Shown in pieces: positions 1 through 13,700 of a stretch of DNA of 64,000 nucleotides. The position numbers and the translations under genes were made by a program. Source of the stretch: Eucommia ulmoides. Its lineage: Eukaryota > Streptophyta > Magnoliopsida > Garryales > Eucommiaceae. How positions within the stretch are numbered: the stretch's first letter is position 1; every line of letters starts with the position of its first letter. The stretch covers positions 62,001-126,000 of the forward strand of contig CM028335.1 of the NCBI GenBank assembly GCA_016647705.1, written 5' to 3'. The notes below the pieces were generated by a model, which made no database searches, had not been told where the DNA came from, and saw nothing but the letters and a program-made list of their open reading frames with translations.

Positions 1-104
1 ATGACATGCTCTTTCACTCGATCCTTTCTACCTATTAGAGACTGTTAGAGTAAGAAGAGAGAGAAAATAATGAGATGACTTAACATTAACAATCAACTTC
101 TCCC

Positions 105-110
105 TTTATT
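105..110 (-). promoter_or_regulatory. Candidate poly(A) signal of PECT1
   Basis: AATAAA on the minus strand about 300 bases past the PECT1 stop codon, a usual plant 3' UTR length. No experimental evidence; other AT-rich near-matches are nearby. Confidence 0.4.
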
Positions 111-410
111 TATAATAAAGTTTGGGCCGTACCGGTCATACATGAAAACACTAATACAAAGAAAAAGACTAAAGTATCCTCTAACAGAGACACGTTTGAA
201 GTAAAAGAAACAGACATAATTGCAAAAGGGAGATAAAATCCAGCACTACAGGTTATCTTTAAAATCAGATCTCAACCACTTGTGATCTCCCATCCAGTCA
301 TCTTGGACAGTAAGTACTAGAGTTAAAGCATTCTTCTTCGAAAAATAATTGACACTTAACAAGCATTTAAAGGACAGCTCATGCACATACCTCAGATTTC
401 CAGACAATAA

Positions 411-3400
411 CTAATCACCAGACACATAACTCCTATCCTGATAATACCTTCTCTCGCTTTCCGTCTTCCTCTCATTGCGCTTCTGAAGAGGAAAAATGAG
501 TTTCACTTAGGAACCAACTTTTCATGCAACCTTATTTTTCCTAGGTTAGAAACAGACCTTCCCAGACACCTCATTTAATCCCAATTATACATATGGTGAT
601 CATTAAAATCAAATCATGCATAAGTGGGAAAAAAAAGTTAGTTCTACACGTGCGTATTTGTCAACTACCTTTTTTTTTTCCAAATAATCGAAAAGAGAGG
701 AGGCAAACACCCTAATTCTGCAACAGATAGTGGGCAATAAAGGAGACGCCCAATGGCCAAAGGATACTCCCAGGAAACCCCCACAAAGCTTATCAGCAAG
801 ATCAGGGTTGTGTCAAACCTGGGAGCCTCACACAAAAGCTAGCATTTCATCCAATTCAAGGTTCACCTGTCTCTGTATATTTGCGGACTGTCCAAGAGAA
901 AAAAAATATAAAATAAAATAAAAAAAACTTTTTACGCTTATTATTCTTAATTTACTTATATAGTAACTGTGTAGCATTCCACAACAGTCCAATGGCCATT
1001 CTGTTAAGACAACCCGTGCAATAAAGTCAAGATGGTTGCTGGGAGATCTAAAGTCCCTTGAAAATTAATGTCGCTGATTAGGAATATAAAGGAACTGGCG
1101 TCTAAAGTCTATGCTTCTGTTCGCACTGCTACAGGGAATCTAAGGTCATGTTTTTATGATTGATTTTTTTATATTTTCATTAGTTTATTTTGCTGTTTTG
1201 ATTCTTTTCGGAGGTTAGGTCACCCCCCTCTGAATTTTGTATTCTTTGCATTTATCAATAAGCTCTCCTCACTCCGCCAAGGTTCCTCAAAAAGAACAGA
1301 AAAAAAATTGTGCCCAATCCTAATTTTATTATCGTTGGTGGCTTTTTTCCTCAAGTCTTACTTTCCGTATCTATGTTGGATCTTTCATTTTTTTTCTGTA
1401 GTTTTTGGTACACGCGCACACAAACACATACATATCCTATTTTACCATATGAAATACAAAAGTCCTCTCTCTTTAAAAATATCAGAACTAATAAAATCCC
1501 TTCTCTCTGAAAGTATCAGAACTGTTGACGGCTAGTTTTGCATGTGTGAGTTAGATGGCAAGAGTAGTAATATCTATCCAATTGCCACAATGGTCCGAGC
1601 TGGAAAGTTACCAAAATTGTTTCATTAGTATTGAGTGCCGGGTTAATCAAGGCAGAAAGACTAGTCGCATAGAAAACTATTACAAACCCAGATAGCCCCA
1701 TTTGCAGCCAAAAACTTACTTTCATCCTTGCTTATGTTGGGCATTTCGCAATCCTCAGAATCCTTATTGTAACACACAGCCCCATCCTTCCTACTTGCAG
1801 CCTCTCTTTGCATCACATATATTTAGTATCAGTTTTTTGCATCCCATCGGTAATTTCTCTCTTGCTACTATCTGAAATGAGTTTTAATTCTTTTTGTATT
1901 CTACTACTCTCTATTGTGACAGGAAGAGTGCCACGCAAATCGAACATAATTCTGTCCTTCATGAATGGACAATGTCTATTGGTATCAATTGTCATTCTTT
2001 TGTCATCAGCTTCAACCGGTCGATCATAATTGCATCTCAACCGGTCGATCATAATTATATAACAAATATATTGAAGTTGATTGTCATTTTTGTTTGTCTG
2101 GGCACTATTGATCTTCCTTTTGTTTTGCCCACCATAGAAATTACGAATTTCTTAAGGGCGCACAAAAGGTTCCATTTCCAACTAACCTTGTTTTTCTGTT
2201 CTTCTGTCCAATTATTTTTATATCCTTCTACAGGTAACACTAACATTCCTAAGAAAATCTTCTTAATTGGAACACTACTTGTTCCCCAAAGGATGAGGGA
2301 ATAGGGATGCCTTGGTTATAAAGGAGGCCAATAAAAAAAATTAATAATAATAAAAAGATGAGAATTTTTCTCAATAATTCAATAATCAATCTATCAAAGG
2401 TATCTTTCTATTACAAGAAAACCTCATTATATAGGTTTAGAGTAACAAACAAGAATGGCTACTGAATAAAATAAGAATAACGGCTACCTTAACAGTTATA
2501 ATTAACTATTGCGGGAAGAAAAACACTAATGATTTTTCCACCCTTGCCGTACATAAATTCGAAACGGTGGCCTTAGTCGATCCCCACCAATTCTCCATGG
2601 CTGAAAAGAACTCGCCTCCAGAGATTTATAACAATGGTACTGCTCCAAGAGACCAGGTGCAAGTTGGCTTAACTCCTCATCTAGAATCCACGTAGCATTT
2701 GAGAGTGATCAACCCTTCCATTTGACAAGATACATTTAAAATCCACCGAGTAAAGAGCTAATGATCTCGTCTTCTAACATCTCTTCAATTTGATCATCAC
2801 TATATGGTGGCAACCGAGGTAGTGTCAGTGTCCTCGCAAGCAAATTAATATCTTTCCTAGGAAGAGTACATGTGGAAACAATAGAAGGCTTGAATGTGCC
2901 TCGATAAGGTACCAAATCTTCCACGTTGACAGAGATTTAGCCTAGGCAAAGAGACGACAGCGAGGCACGACAGGGTGAGTGGCACGGAGGTTAGAAAGGG
3001 CGACAGAAATGAGTTGCCACTTGCCAGAGGTTGTCGGAGGACATGGAAATGGACATGATTTGCACACGCAAGAGGCCATAGCTAATTTGGGTCCAAAGAC
3101 TTGAGATGGCATGAACATATTGAAAATTACAAACATTAATTTTTATTATTTTTTTATATTTCTCAATTGATTAATTTAAATTGTAAATGTGCATAAATTT
3201 TAAGGTATAAAATTAGGTTTAAATAAAATTACAGCGATGAAATAAAAAAAAAACTCAAAAAATTTAACATTAAATTATAAAAACGAATTGAATGTAAATT
3301 GTGCAAATTATAAGAGAAAAAAAAAAAAAAAAGGACAGCCCGGTGCTACAAAGCTCCCTCTATGCGCGGGGTCCGGGGCAGGTTGGTTTGGCTTTGGTTT

Positions 3401-6400
3401 GGTTTGGCTTTTCTTTGCGTTTTTACCAGTAACTTGAAAAGGAGTTTCAAAAAAGTCGTTAATGTAGACTTCTAAATTGTTTGGTAAATTTATTAAAATA
3501 GTTGTTGAAAAATAAAAACAAGCAATGATTAATTATTAAAATAGAATTTTATTTATACCAAAGAATTATCCCGTGCCTTTAGGCACAGGGTATAACTAGT
3601 ATTATAAATGGAAGAACTACAGTGCGATATTATCACGAAGGAAAATAATATAGTAGGGATAAGCCCAAGGAGTTATATTCTATCACGAGTTCTTTTTAAT
3701 CGGGGAGAATTGATGAGGATCAATTAAGGCCATTGTTTCGAACTTACGTACAGTGAGGGCGAAAAAATCATTAATGTCTTACTTCCCAAAATAGTTAATT
3801 ATACCTGTTAAAGTAGCCGTTAAGGAGTCATTATTCCTATTTTTGTTAAGTAGTCGTTATTTCTATTTTGTTTAGTCGTCATTGTTCGTTATTCCAAACT
3901 TATATAATGAGATTTTATTGTAATAGAAAGACACCTTTGATTGATTGATTATTGAATTATTTGAGCAAAATTTCTTTCTTTTTATTATTTCCTTTCTTTT
4001 CTTTTCTTTTCTTCTTTAAGTATAGTAAAAGTTACAGACCGTGTCTAGAACACAAAGCAATCGGTAGTCGCTACGGAGGGAAGCAGGAGCAGATTTGGGT
4101 GCGAAAAAGCTTCTGCAAGGGTCACGGAGGCAGGAACAGATCTGGTGGGGTCCCATGAAGATTGGCCATCTGAATCTGGATTGTTAAACTATTACAACGG
4201 AACGTGGTTGGACAAATTGATGGTGGCAAGAGTTTTTTTATTTGTGGTGGCTAGGGGTTTGGTTTGCACGCGATGTGTGAAAGATCAAATACGCTCTGAT
4301 ATTAATAGATGAAGGAGGCCAATTGAGAAAGAAAATAAATAATTATTTTGCTAAAATAATTCCATAATCAATCAATCAAAAGTGTTTTAATAGTACAATA
4401 AAACCTCATTATATAGGCTTAGAATAACAAAAAAAAAAAACGGCTACTTAACAAAATAGGTATAATGGTTACTTAACAAAAATAGGAATAATGGCTAATT
4501 AACAAAATAAGAAGAATGGTTGTTTTAACAACTACAATTAATTATTGCAGGAAGAGAGACATTGATGATTTTTCCACCCCTGCTGTACATAAGCTTGAAG
4601 CCGTGGCCTTAGTCAATCCTCGTCACTAGGACTCTGCAAGTCTATATAACAACACCACATCTGTTGAAAATAAGATGGGAAATCATGAAAGAATGATAAC
4701 AGCCTTCGGGCTGGTGTTCTCAAAGCCAAGTATAGTATGGATCCTTCCCCTACTACTTGGAAGGATAAAGGCAGGACTTCCCACATTTGGAGAGCAAACA
4801 CTCTCTTATGACCTCCTAACAACTAAAGGTAAATGGACACAGGGTATTGGCAAAAGCATTAATATGTGGTCCAATGTGTGGTGCGGCAAAGGCCCATTCT
4901 GTAAGCCTGATAAGCAACAAAGGCTCAACCTCATAATTGTTGACATATCAAGGACAACAATTCATAGGATTATCTCCCATTATCAATGAGCTGTCCCCAG
5001 AATGAATGACATCAGTTGCACTTATTACATTTTTTTGGTATTTAATCTATTTTTCATTATACATGTAAGCTACATATGCAATCTTTCTTAGGTCTTCTCA
5101 CTATAACTATACGTTCAATATTTTTCAATAATAAACCTGGCCTCCTTTCTCTTTTCTTTTACTCTTATTTGATGATCAAACAGATTTACATCCCAGTATT
5201 TCCTCGCGAAGTTACCATGACATGGGGACCTTCCACTTATGAGGAATTTTCAATAAATCGACCTGCAACATTATAGCCCAAAGAAGATGAGGGTTGGAGC
5301 ACTAACTAGAATTGGCTTTGCAAAATAAAAGCACCTAACAATATATTATTTTTGTATTAACTTCCCAACAGATAATACGAGAATGCGTCAACTTCCACTA
5401 TTTAGACGCCGGAATAGCAGAATTATATTGTCACCACTTCACCAATCTATCATGAATAGAACAAGGGCCCCTAGTAGAGAAAAACGTTTTGCCACACCAT
5501 CTGAGCCAAATTTCTTTGAGAAAGGACATGATCTTTAGAGTCAACTTGAGTTGTGCAGCAGCTAGCACACTTGGAAACCATAGGAATACCCACCTATGAA
5601 TATTAATATCAAAAGGGAGTGCAATGTGAAGAACTATCCACATACAAAACATAAATCTTGGTCAGCAAGTCTTTGGCCCAAATCAACTTGAGAAAGGGTT
5701 GAGCACTCCTCTCCCTCAATAAAAACTGACCACACCATACACAAGTTACCATCCTGAGTCGGAGTCCAAATCATTTTGTCCTCTTGTTGAATTGGCAAAC
5801 CTTCATACTAACGCAACTAGAAATGGAAAGGCGATGGCAATAAATTTGCAGCAGTAATGAAGCTCCACAAACCATCAACGAGTCTTACGTCACGTACAAC
5901 CATATCTACAACATCAGGAGGGAACATTACCAACCAGGAATTGAACATGATCTTCCACCAGGCCTTTGCCTACCAAAACAGAAGCCCAGACATGACTTTG
6001 CACCTCAAATATTCTACTAAAACTGATATGCCTCCCCTTACAATACTTCGTTGCCATAAAAAATGCCCAGAAAGTGGCTTTAGATTGGTTTTAGATCTAA
6101 AGTGCGACCAAAGCTTAGCCTTAAAGCACTTGACATAATCTGACAAGGACCTCATGCCCAAACCCCTTCATTCATGAGGAAGGCAAATTTGAGACCATCG
6201 CTTCCAATGTCTTGACACGCTTCTTGTAGTTAGTTAATTCTTGACAGACAACTAACCATCGTAGAGCTGCTAGATCACATTCCACCTCTGCAGCTCGTCC
6301 TAGATGTGCTCATACAGAATAGACCACAGCACATACTGCAAGTTGTCCAAAATCTGCTGAGATGGATTATTTCAAGCGCATAACTGCCTTTATGTAACGG

Positions 6401-7702
6401 ATTATGTGGAGCTTTGGGACGATCAAATACATGATAACAAAGAGAAGCTCCAAAGTCCAAACTCTTCTCTATCTAGAAGGAGAAGACCAATATGATGTTC
6501 AATTCTAGTATCATTAATGTCAATGTAGTGGCTGACAAAGCTAATTGTCAGGCAATCTCTGTTAGACAAGGGTTTCCTACCTACCACCAGGCTCCATTTC
6601 TTAATCAGTTAACTGTCATCAGTTATTTTTGTTGGGACTGCTCCCCTACAGGTATCTTCAATATCAATGTGGATGGTAGGTGCTGGAAGGAGAGGGGCTG
6701 GAAGGAGAGGGGTGGGAGGCCTTTGGGGTTCACTAGAGACAATGCAGGAGTATGGGATTTGTGGGTTTCATGGTCACTTGAAGAACTGTTGCAGCCAGGA
6801 AGCTGAACTTACGGCCATCCAAGAGGGGATGGCGAAGCCCGTGCTGGATAAATCCCGAAGACAGCAGCTGGAATCGGACTTGCAGCAGTGATTAAACTAA
6901 TCATGGAGGACTACCTGATGAATAACAACTCAAATCACCTGTCGCCCAACAAGGACTGTAAGAGGTTGCCAAGCTTTCTTCAGCACAGCGCCGAACATAT
7001 CCATAAAGAGGGTAATCAATGTGCCATCACCTTGATCAGAAAGGAGCAGATCTTCCACATGGCTAAATACAGCTTGACGATCCCCCAAGAATATGACTAG
7101 CATTTTTGAGGTTGCGTTTGAACCACTCCCCTAGATTATATTAATTTCAGTTTTTTGTTATGTTGCATAAACTAAAAAAAGGAGCTGATCTTCCACATGG
7201 CTAAATACTGCTTGAAGATCCCCCAAGAATATGACTAGCATTTTGGGGGTTGCATTTGAGCCACTCCCGTAACTATATTAATTTCTGTTTTTTGTTATGT
7301 TACCGAAACCCAAAAAAAGGTTTTACTTAAAACTAATAAGGGGACAATAACAATATGTTTTGTAGGTAAAGAAACCTGATAAGCTTCATGATTTGCTACA
7401 ATCCTCCTTATTATTGTGGTAGTTGTGATATCGAGAGGGCTTTCCAGCAATTTGAAGGTACCCAAACTGATTGGAACAGCATAAGGATTGTGCTTTTCCT
7501 ATAAGATAGCATATGTTAGTGGTCAGCAAATATTCTTCAATTTCAAAAAATAATTTCCATATAAAACAGATGCCATGACCAGTAGTTAATCACAGAATAC
7601 CTTCTGAAAATCAGTATCTTCTGCTACAGTCCCATGGACAACAAGTGAGATGTTGAAGGTTGTTAACTGCAATAAAAATAAATAGCAACATGTCAAGTCC
7701 TT

Positions 7703-7757
<55 letters not shown>

Positions 7758-10700
7758 TTTTCGGCAAGATAAGCAACAGATTTTATATAGGGTGCCAAGC
7801 ATGTGCTTTGCTATGGATCCTTAAGTTCCTCAAGAAGTCATGGAACTAAAAAAATCCCTCAAAGCAAACAACCATTGCACCAAAAACTTGAAATATCCTA
7901 GAAGGATTGCAGCAAAAAAAAGGTAAAGATATAGAGACATCCTCAAAAAAGACACCCCCTCCACTCCCTCCAAACACAACAAAAAAGCACGTGCAATCTT
8001 CAAATCCTTTTTTTTTGTTTTCTGGGCTATACTTCAGTAATATCCTTTTATGCAAATCTTATCGAAGTTAGTGATTTGTTCCCATTAGAGGCATATCTGG
8101 AATTCAAAAGCCGTTGGAGGCATGTCTTATCGAAGTTAGTGATATGCTTCAGTAATATCCTATTATGCAAATCTTACGGAGTTAGTGATTTGTTCTCATT
8201 GGAGGCATATCTGGAATTCAAAAGCCATTGTGAAAGTCGCTTTCCTCACTTGGAGTGTGGCTTGGGGGTGCATTCTTATTGTGGATAATCTGAAGAGATG
8301 AAGATTTTGGATGCCCAGTAGATGCATCATGTTCTTGAAGGTAAAGGATACCACTGGCCATTTGTTGCTGACCTTACAGTTCATGACATGTGTGCATTAA
8401 TCATTTCCCTTTTGGGGTTTAATGGTATATGCCATGTTCTTGGCTTCTTGCAAGGATCTGTTTGGTTGATACGGAGACGGTGGTCCGTCAGTAACATAAT
8501 TGGGTTGTGGAAGATTACTCTTATCAGTTTTTGGAGTCTGGAGAGAGTAGACGAAATTATGAATAGAGTCCTTGCCTTTTCCTTTTTCTAACTGGTCTGT
8601 TCAGCATATGATTTTCTATTTGGAAGGGGGTGTTATCCTTCCGGATGCCTTCCATTCCTACATTTTGTTGAGGAATTGAAGACATTATAATTTTCAGTGT
8701 TCTGTTGCTTTGCTGTTCAGGGTTGATCAGTTGATGGCCCTTGCATCCTATAATTTAATCTCTTGCTTAGTTAAAAAGAGAAAAAAAATTGTATCTTCTC
8801 TTACAAGATTAATTGCTATTTAGCAAATGTTCCTTTCCATCGAAGTCGAGATCAATTTTGCTGTGGAAATATTGCTAAAAGAAATGATTGGAATAAGAGA
8901 GAAATCGAACACAAGACCTACCATGTCTTTTGACACTTCCCATGGTGCACCAATTATCACCTCATCTACATGACGGCATGCCAAAACGCTTAAGCTCCTT
9001 TCATGAAGATTCATTATAGGGCGATGGGCTCCTCTATTAGCACTGCAAATTCCATCAAACAACAAATCAGAAGATCAAGATATACTTTCAAGTTTCAACA
9101 GACCAACCAAGATATTATGAAGGTTCCCGGTTGATGCAAGCAACAACATCAGAAGATAATAGACTTCTTTTTCGTTCTTTATCCATTTCCATTTTCTTCA
9201 GTAGTGGATGGGCAGTTGGGATAAATAGTAGTTTTGAAAGACAGCAGAAATCAACATTTTTCCTTTAGTATCTTGTTAAAGAACGTTTAATTTAATGCTT
9301 TCTATACAAAACATGTACAACTGAATAACTAAAACAATTATGTATTCACAGCTAAGATTACACAGCACTCAGGCAAAGGTTTAATTTTCTGGATAAAAAT
9401 TAAATAACTAATTAACAAAGAATTTGAAGCAAAACTATTGCTCAAATGCTGCTTGTTCATCATTAACTGTTTCAAAAAATGTCTTTCAATCAAAGGCTAA
9501 AATAGATTTTCACAAAAAATAATTGCTTTAGAATTTAAAGCCCTATTAATACAATTTATAAAAAAACAAAACATATAAATATTATACAACTTCAAAAAAT
9601 ACAAACCAAACCAAACAAAAAAAAATAAAAAAATCCACCAATACAATGGAACAGAACAAAAAAAAAATCCACAAATACAATTGAACTTCCCAAATAGCAT
9701 TCACATGAACAACCACCAAATTTGAAAGGTCTTAAAATAACTGCTAACAATTCTATAATCCATAATCAAGGAAGTGAATTAGGGTTTGAGAAAATATTAG
9801 TAACGTTAATATATATAATACAGACTAAACTGTAATATTAGACAAATTTAGGGAATGTTTACAAATATATATTAGTATATTTCTATTTTAAAAATAATTT
9901 ATGAAATTATCATGTGATCTATTATGTCTTTTCTTGTCGTGTAACCTAAAAACCAAATTCATTATTATTGTGCTATTCGTGTCGCTTATCGAGTTATCAA
10001 ATAAACCCAAAATTTGACACGTTTCTTATCGTGTTTATGGTGTCCGACCACATAAAGACCTGTTACCCAATAAGCTAAGCCCATGCCCAACAATTTCGTG
10101 CCGGTTTTGTGTTGCGCTATTGCGTAAATACACGTTTTGCTAGCCCTAGTCTCAATTATACCCCCATATTTACTTTAATTTGTATAACTACTGCTTTAGG
10201 CCAGAACAACCCTAATTTAACAAGCCATCCGGCCATCAGCAAGTATTATCATAGAGTAGGAAAAATGGCATACTAGACTGGTAGTTGCCGGAAGAGATCC
10301 ATAAGTGCTTCTTCAAAGCTCCATCCTTTAGAGGTTTTTTGGTGTTTGTGGACCATATGACCAAGAGAACAGTTAAAGGAATAAAGATGTCTGTAGATAG
10401 CTAACAGAGAATAGTTCATATATTTTCATTTCAATAAGGGGATAGTTTCCTCATCACTTGATTTCTTTCTTAGAGTTGTGGAAGATTTCTTTACTTGCTA
10501 CCTATTAGTTCATTTTGGTTCCGGCCCATAGGCTGCATTTCAAGCACTGTACTTACAAAAACTCGAGTATTTTCCCATGTCTTATCAAGATTATACCCTT
10601 CAATGTTTTCCCAGAGAAGACCCTTTATATCAAAATTGGTGGGCCAAGTCATTGGTTGGAACTAAATAGTGGGCATCCTATTCTTAAATTCAGCATCTAG

Positions 10701-13700
10701 AAGAATTTTGGGTGAAGACGAGACAAAGTTAAATGCTAGGGATACTATACATCTTAATGCATTTCCTGCCTTCTTGGATGAGATTTTTTGTATCATAACC
10801 TCTAAGCAATTTTATAAAACTTGTCCCGGACATTTACCTGATTAAGGCAAGGGTCAACCAGTTTGATCGGTTGTATAAGAATAACATTTTATATATGTTA
10901 TATATTTACTTCGACTATTTAAGGAATCAATACATATAAAAGTTCGGGGCAATGATAAAAAAAAAATAGAGTGGTTGGTTAGCCACTAAAATGGACACCA
11001 GTTCAAGAAATGAACTGAATTTACACATAAAACAAAAACATTAAATAAGCAAAGATGCAAGTTTAATCCTTGCTATAAATATCTATTTAATCGTCCAATG
11101 AGATAACAAGGGAAGATGAAGACTTTATTTCTAATTGTAACTTGAATTATGTTAAATACTAACCTTAATTAAAACCTTAAAATAACATAATTTTACATAA
11201 CATTTAATTTATTGAAATAAAAAATAAATAAATAAAAATTAAAAAGCACATTGAGTATTTCGCCCCAAGCCCTGGCATCACCCAATTTTTACACCCAAGG
11301 CTCCATCAGAAGTCTGCGGCATACGCCCAAAGAGTATTTCGCCCCAACCATAGCCCGGCGGAATTTCTACTATCCCCACCTCTGGGCTCCGCCGGAAGAC
11401 GCCTTTTGCAACATTGCCTAGAAGTATTAGGATTAATTTGTTTTCTTTTCCTACAAACACTAGGACTTATTTGTTTCATTTCTTAGAGGTCTCGACTTTT
11501 CTTTTCCTACAATTGTAGGAACTAGTTGAGGGCTATAAATACACCCTTGGCAACCTATAGTTATACATCCCTTTATTCAAATTTAATACAATTTGAGATT
11601 TTTCTCTCTTTCTTATGGATTCAAGAGCTCCATCTAGCCTTTTTTCCGTCTACTAGAACGACATCTAGCCTTTTCATCACTATTCCACTGTGTCACGGGT
11701 TTAATAACATTACTTCTCGGTAAGCTTAGAAGTCTTGATTAGAAATGTTTGACATTAACAAAAAAATTGATAAATGTAAAATATTTCTTGACCGATTAAC
11801 TAGCAATACCAGTTTTTATGTAAATTGAACTGCACGGGGAACAAATTCAATTAGCAAGAGGTTATAGCACACAAGAATAGAGGAAAAAATACAAGGGTAG
11901 AAAGAATCAAGAAGCGAATACAAGGATAGCAAAGGCCATCTGACTACATGGGGTAAAGAATGGTTTAATCATCAGCAATACTGAGTACACTGAATAGTAC
12001 AGTTTATAAAGTAAACAAAGCATTCGCAGCAAACACATACTGTGCAAGAGTTTTGTTAACAAACATAACATAAGATAACAGCCATTATGTTATTCAGTGT
12101 TTTAAAATGCAACACCCGGACTCGTCCAGGGCGTGCCTCGAGGCCAGGCGTTCCAAAAACATCTCACGCCTCATGAGAGAATATAGCCTAGCCATTTATG
12201 TACATTCAATGCACTCTATCTATAGAGTATTGCATAGAGTTGAACATAGTAAAATAAGAAATTGAAAGATTTTGTAGAAATTGTTCGTTTGGAATATCGA
12301 AAATTTGAGTGGCTAATGCCAAGGCATCTACTTTTGAAGTAACAGAAAGAAAAACACACAGCCATTATGATATTCAGTGTTTTAAAATGCAACACCTGGA
12401 CTCATCCAGGGCACACCTCGAGGCAAGTCGTTCCAGAAACATCTCATGCCTCAAGAGAAAGGATTTAGCCTAGCCATTTTTGTACATTCAAAGTACTCTA
12501 CAGATAGAGAAATGCATAGAGTTGAACATCGCAAAATAAGAAATTGAAAGATTTCGTAGAAATTGTTCATTTGGAATATCGAAAATTCAAGTGTTTGAAG
12601 CTAAGGCATCTACTTTTGAAGTAATAGAAAGAAAAACACTAATGAGAATGGGAGAGGCACAAACATTTTTCGTCTCCAGTTTAAAATGCTTACTTTTGAG
12701 CTTTTGCCTATCGAGATTAAGCTTTAAAGGATTTTTATTATTATTATTATTATTTATTTATTTTTGACAAAATTCACAAATTTCTAGGATTTGACCTTTT
12801 TTGCGGGTACATTAACTTGATAATATTATTTTTTTAATTTTAGTTAATATTTGAGAAACAAATAATGAACCCACAAAAAGTTACATAAACAATGTTTATG
12901 TAATTTTACGCTGTTTTTCCATTTTATAATTAAATTTATATTTTTAAAAATATTTAAAAGGCTTACACCTCGCATTTTAAAACACCGACATTTATGTAAA
13001 CGGTGGAAGCCAAACCTCTTCCGAGCAATTTTGATGATCGGAGAGAGTGAACAAATAGAAAGAGAAAGTTTGTTACCTTACAGTTTGATCCGTATGAATC
13101 CCAACAAGTAAAAAGTCACCAAGTCCCCGAGCAACCCTTAATATCTGTGGATCACAATATTACCAGCTATCATGATTCATGCCACTTGCATGATTGCATC
13201 AATAATATCTTACGCATAATGAACACTAGAATTTAGTTTTATGTGTTGATCAACATTGGCAGGAGTTCAATTGAAACAGAAAATATAGAGGATGGAAGAC
13301 TTGTTTTGGCAATAAAATAGACAACAAAAGTTACAAAACCATCAGGAAACACAACCGCAGAGTACAATGAGCGTAGGAAAGAAGCAACCTCATCACAAGG
13401 ATATGCATTAAATAAAATAAGCCTGGTGAATAAAACGATCCGCATTCATCCAAAGAATGTAAAATTGAATAGCAATATCAGATACCTCGACATGCCCAGC
13501 ATGAAATAGATCAAACGCACCATCTATATAAACAATGCGAGCATCAGGTCCAGGCCCCTACAACCAAGTCCAAAAAATAATCAATATCACAAGACAGAAC
13601 TCATTGGCAACATTTTACTGTAACAAAAGAATCTAAACTATACAAAGGATGCTAAACATAAGAAACTGTGATAGAAATATTCTTGAAAGGTAATCTATTT

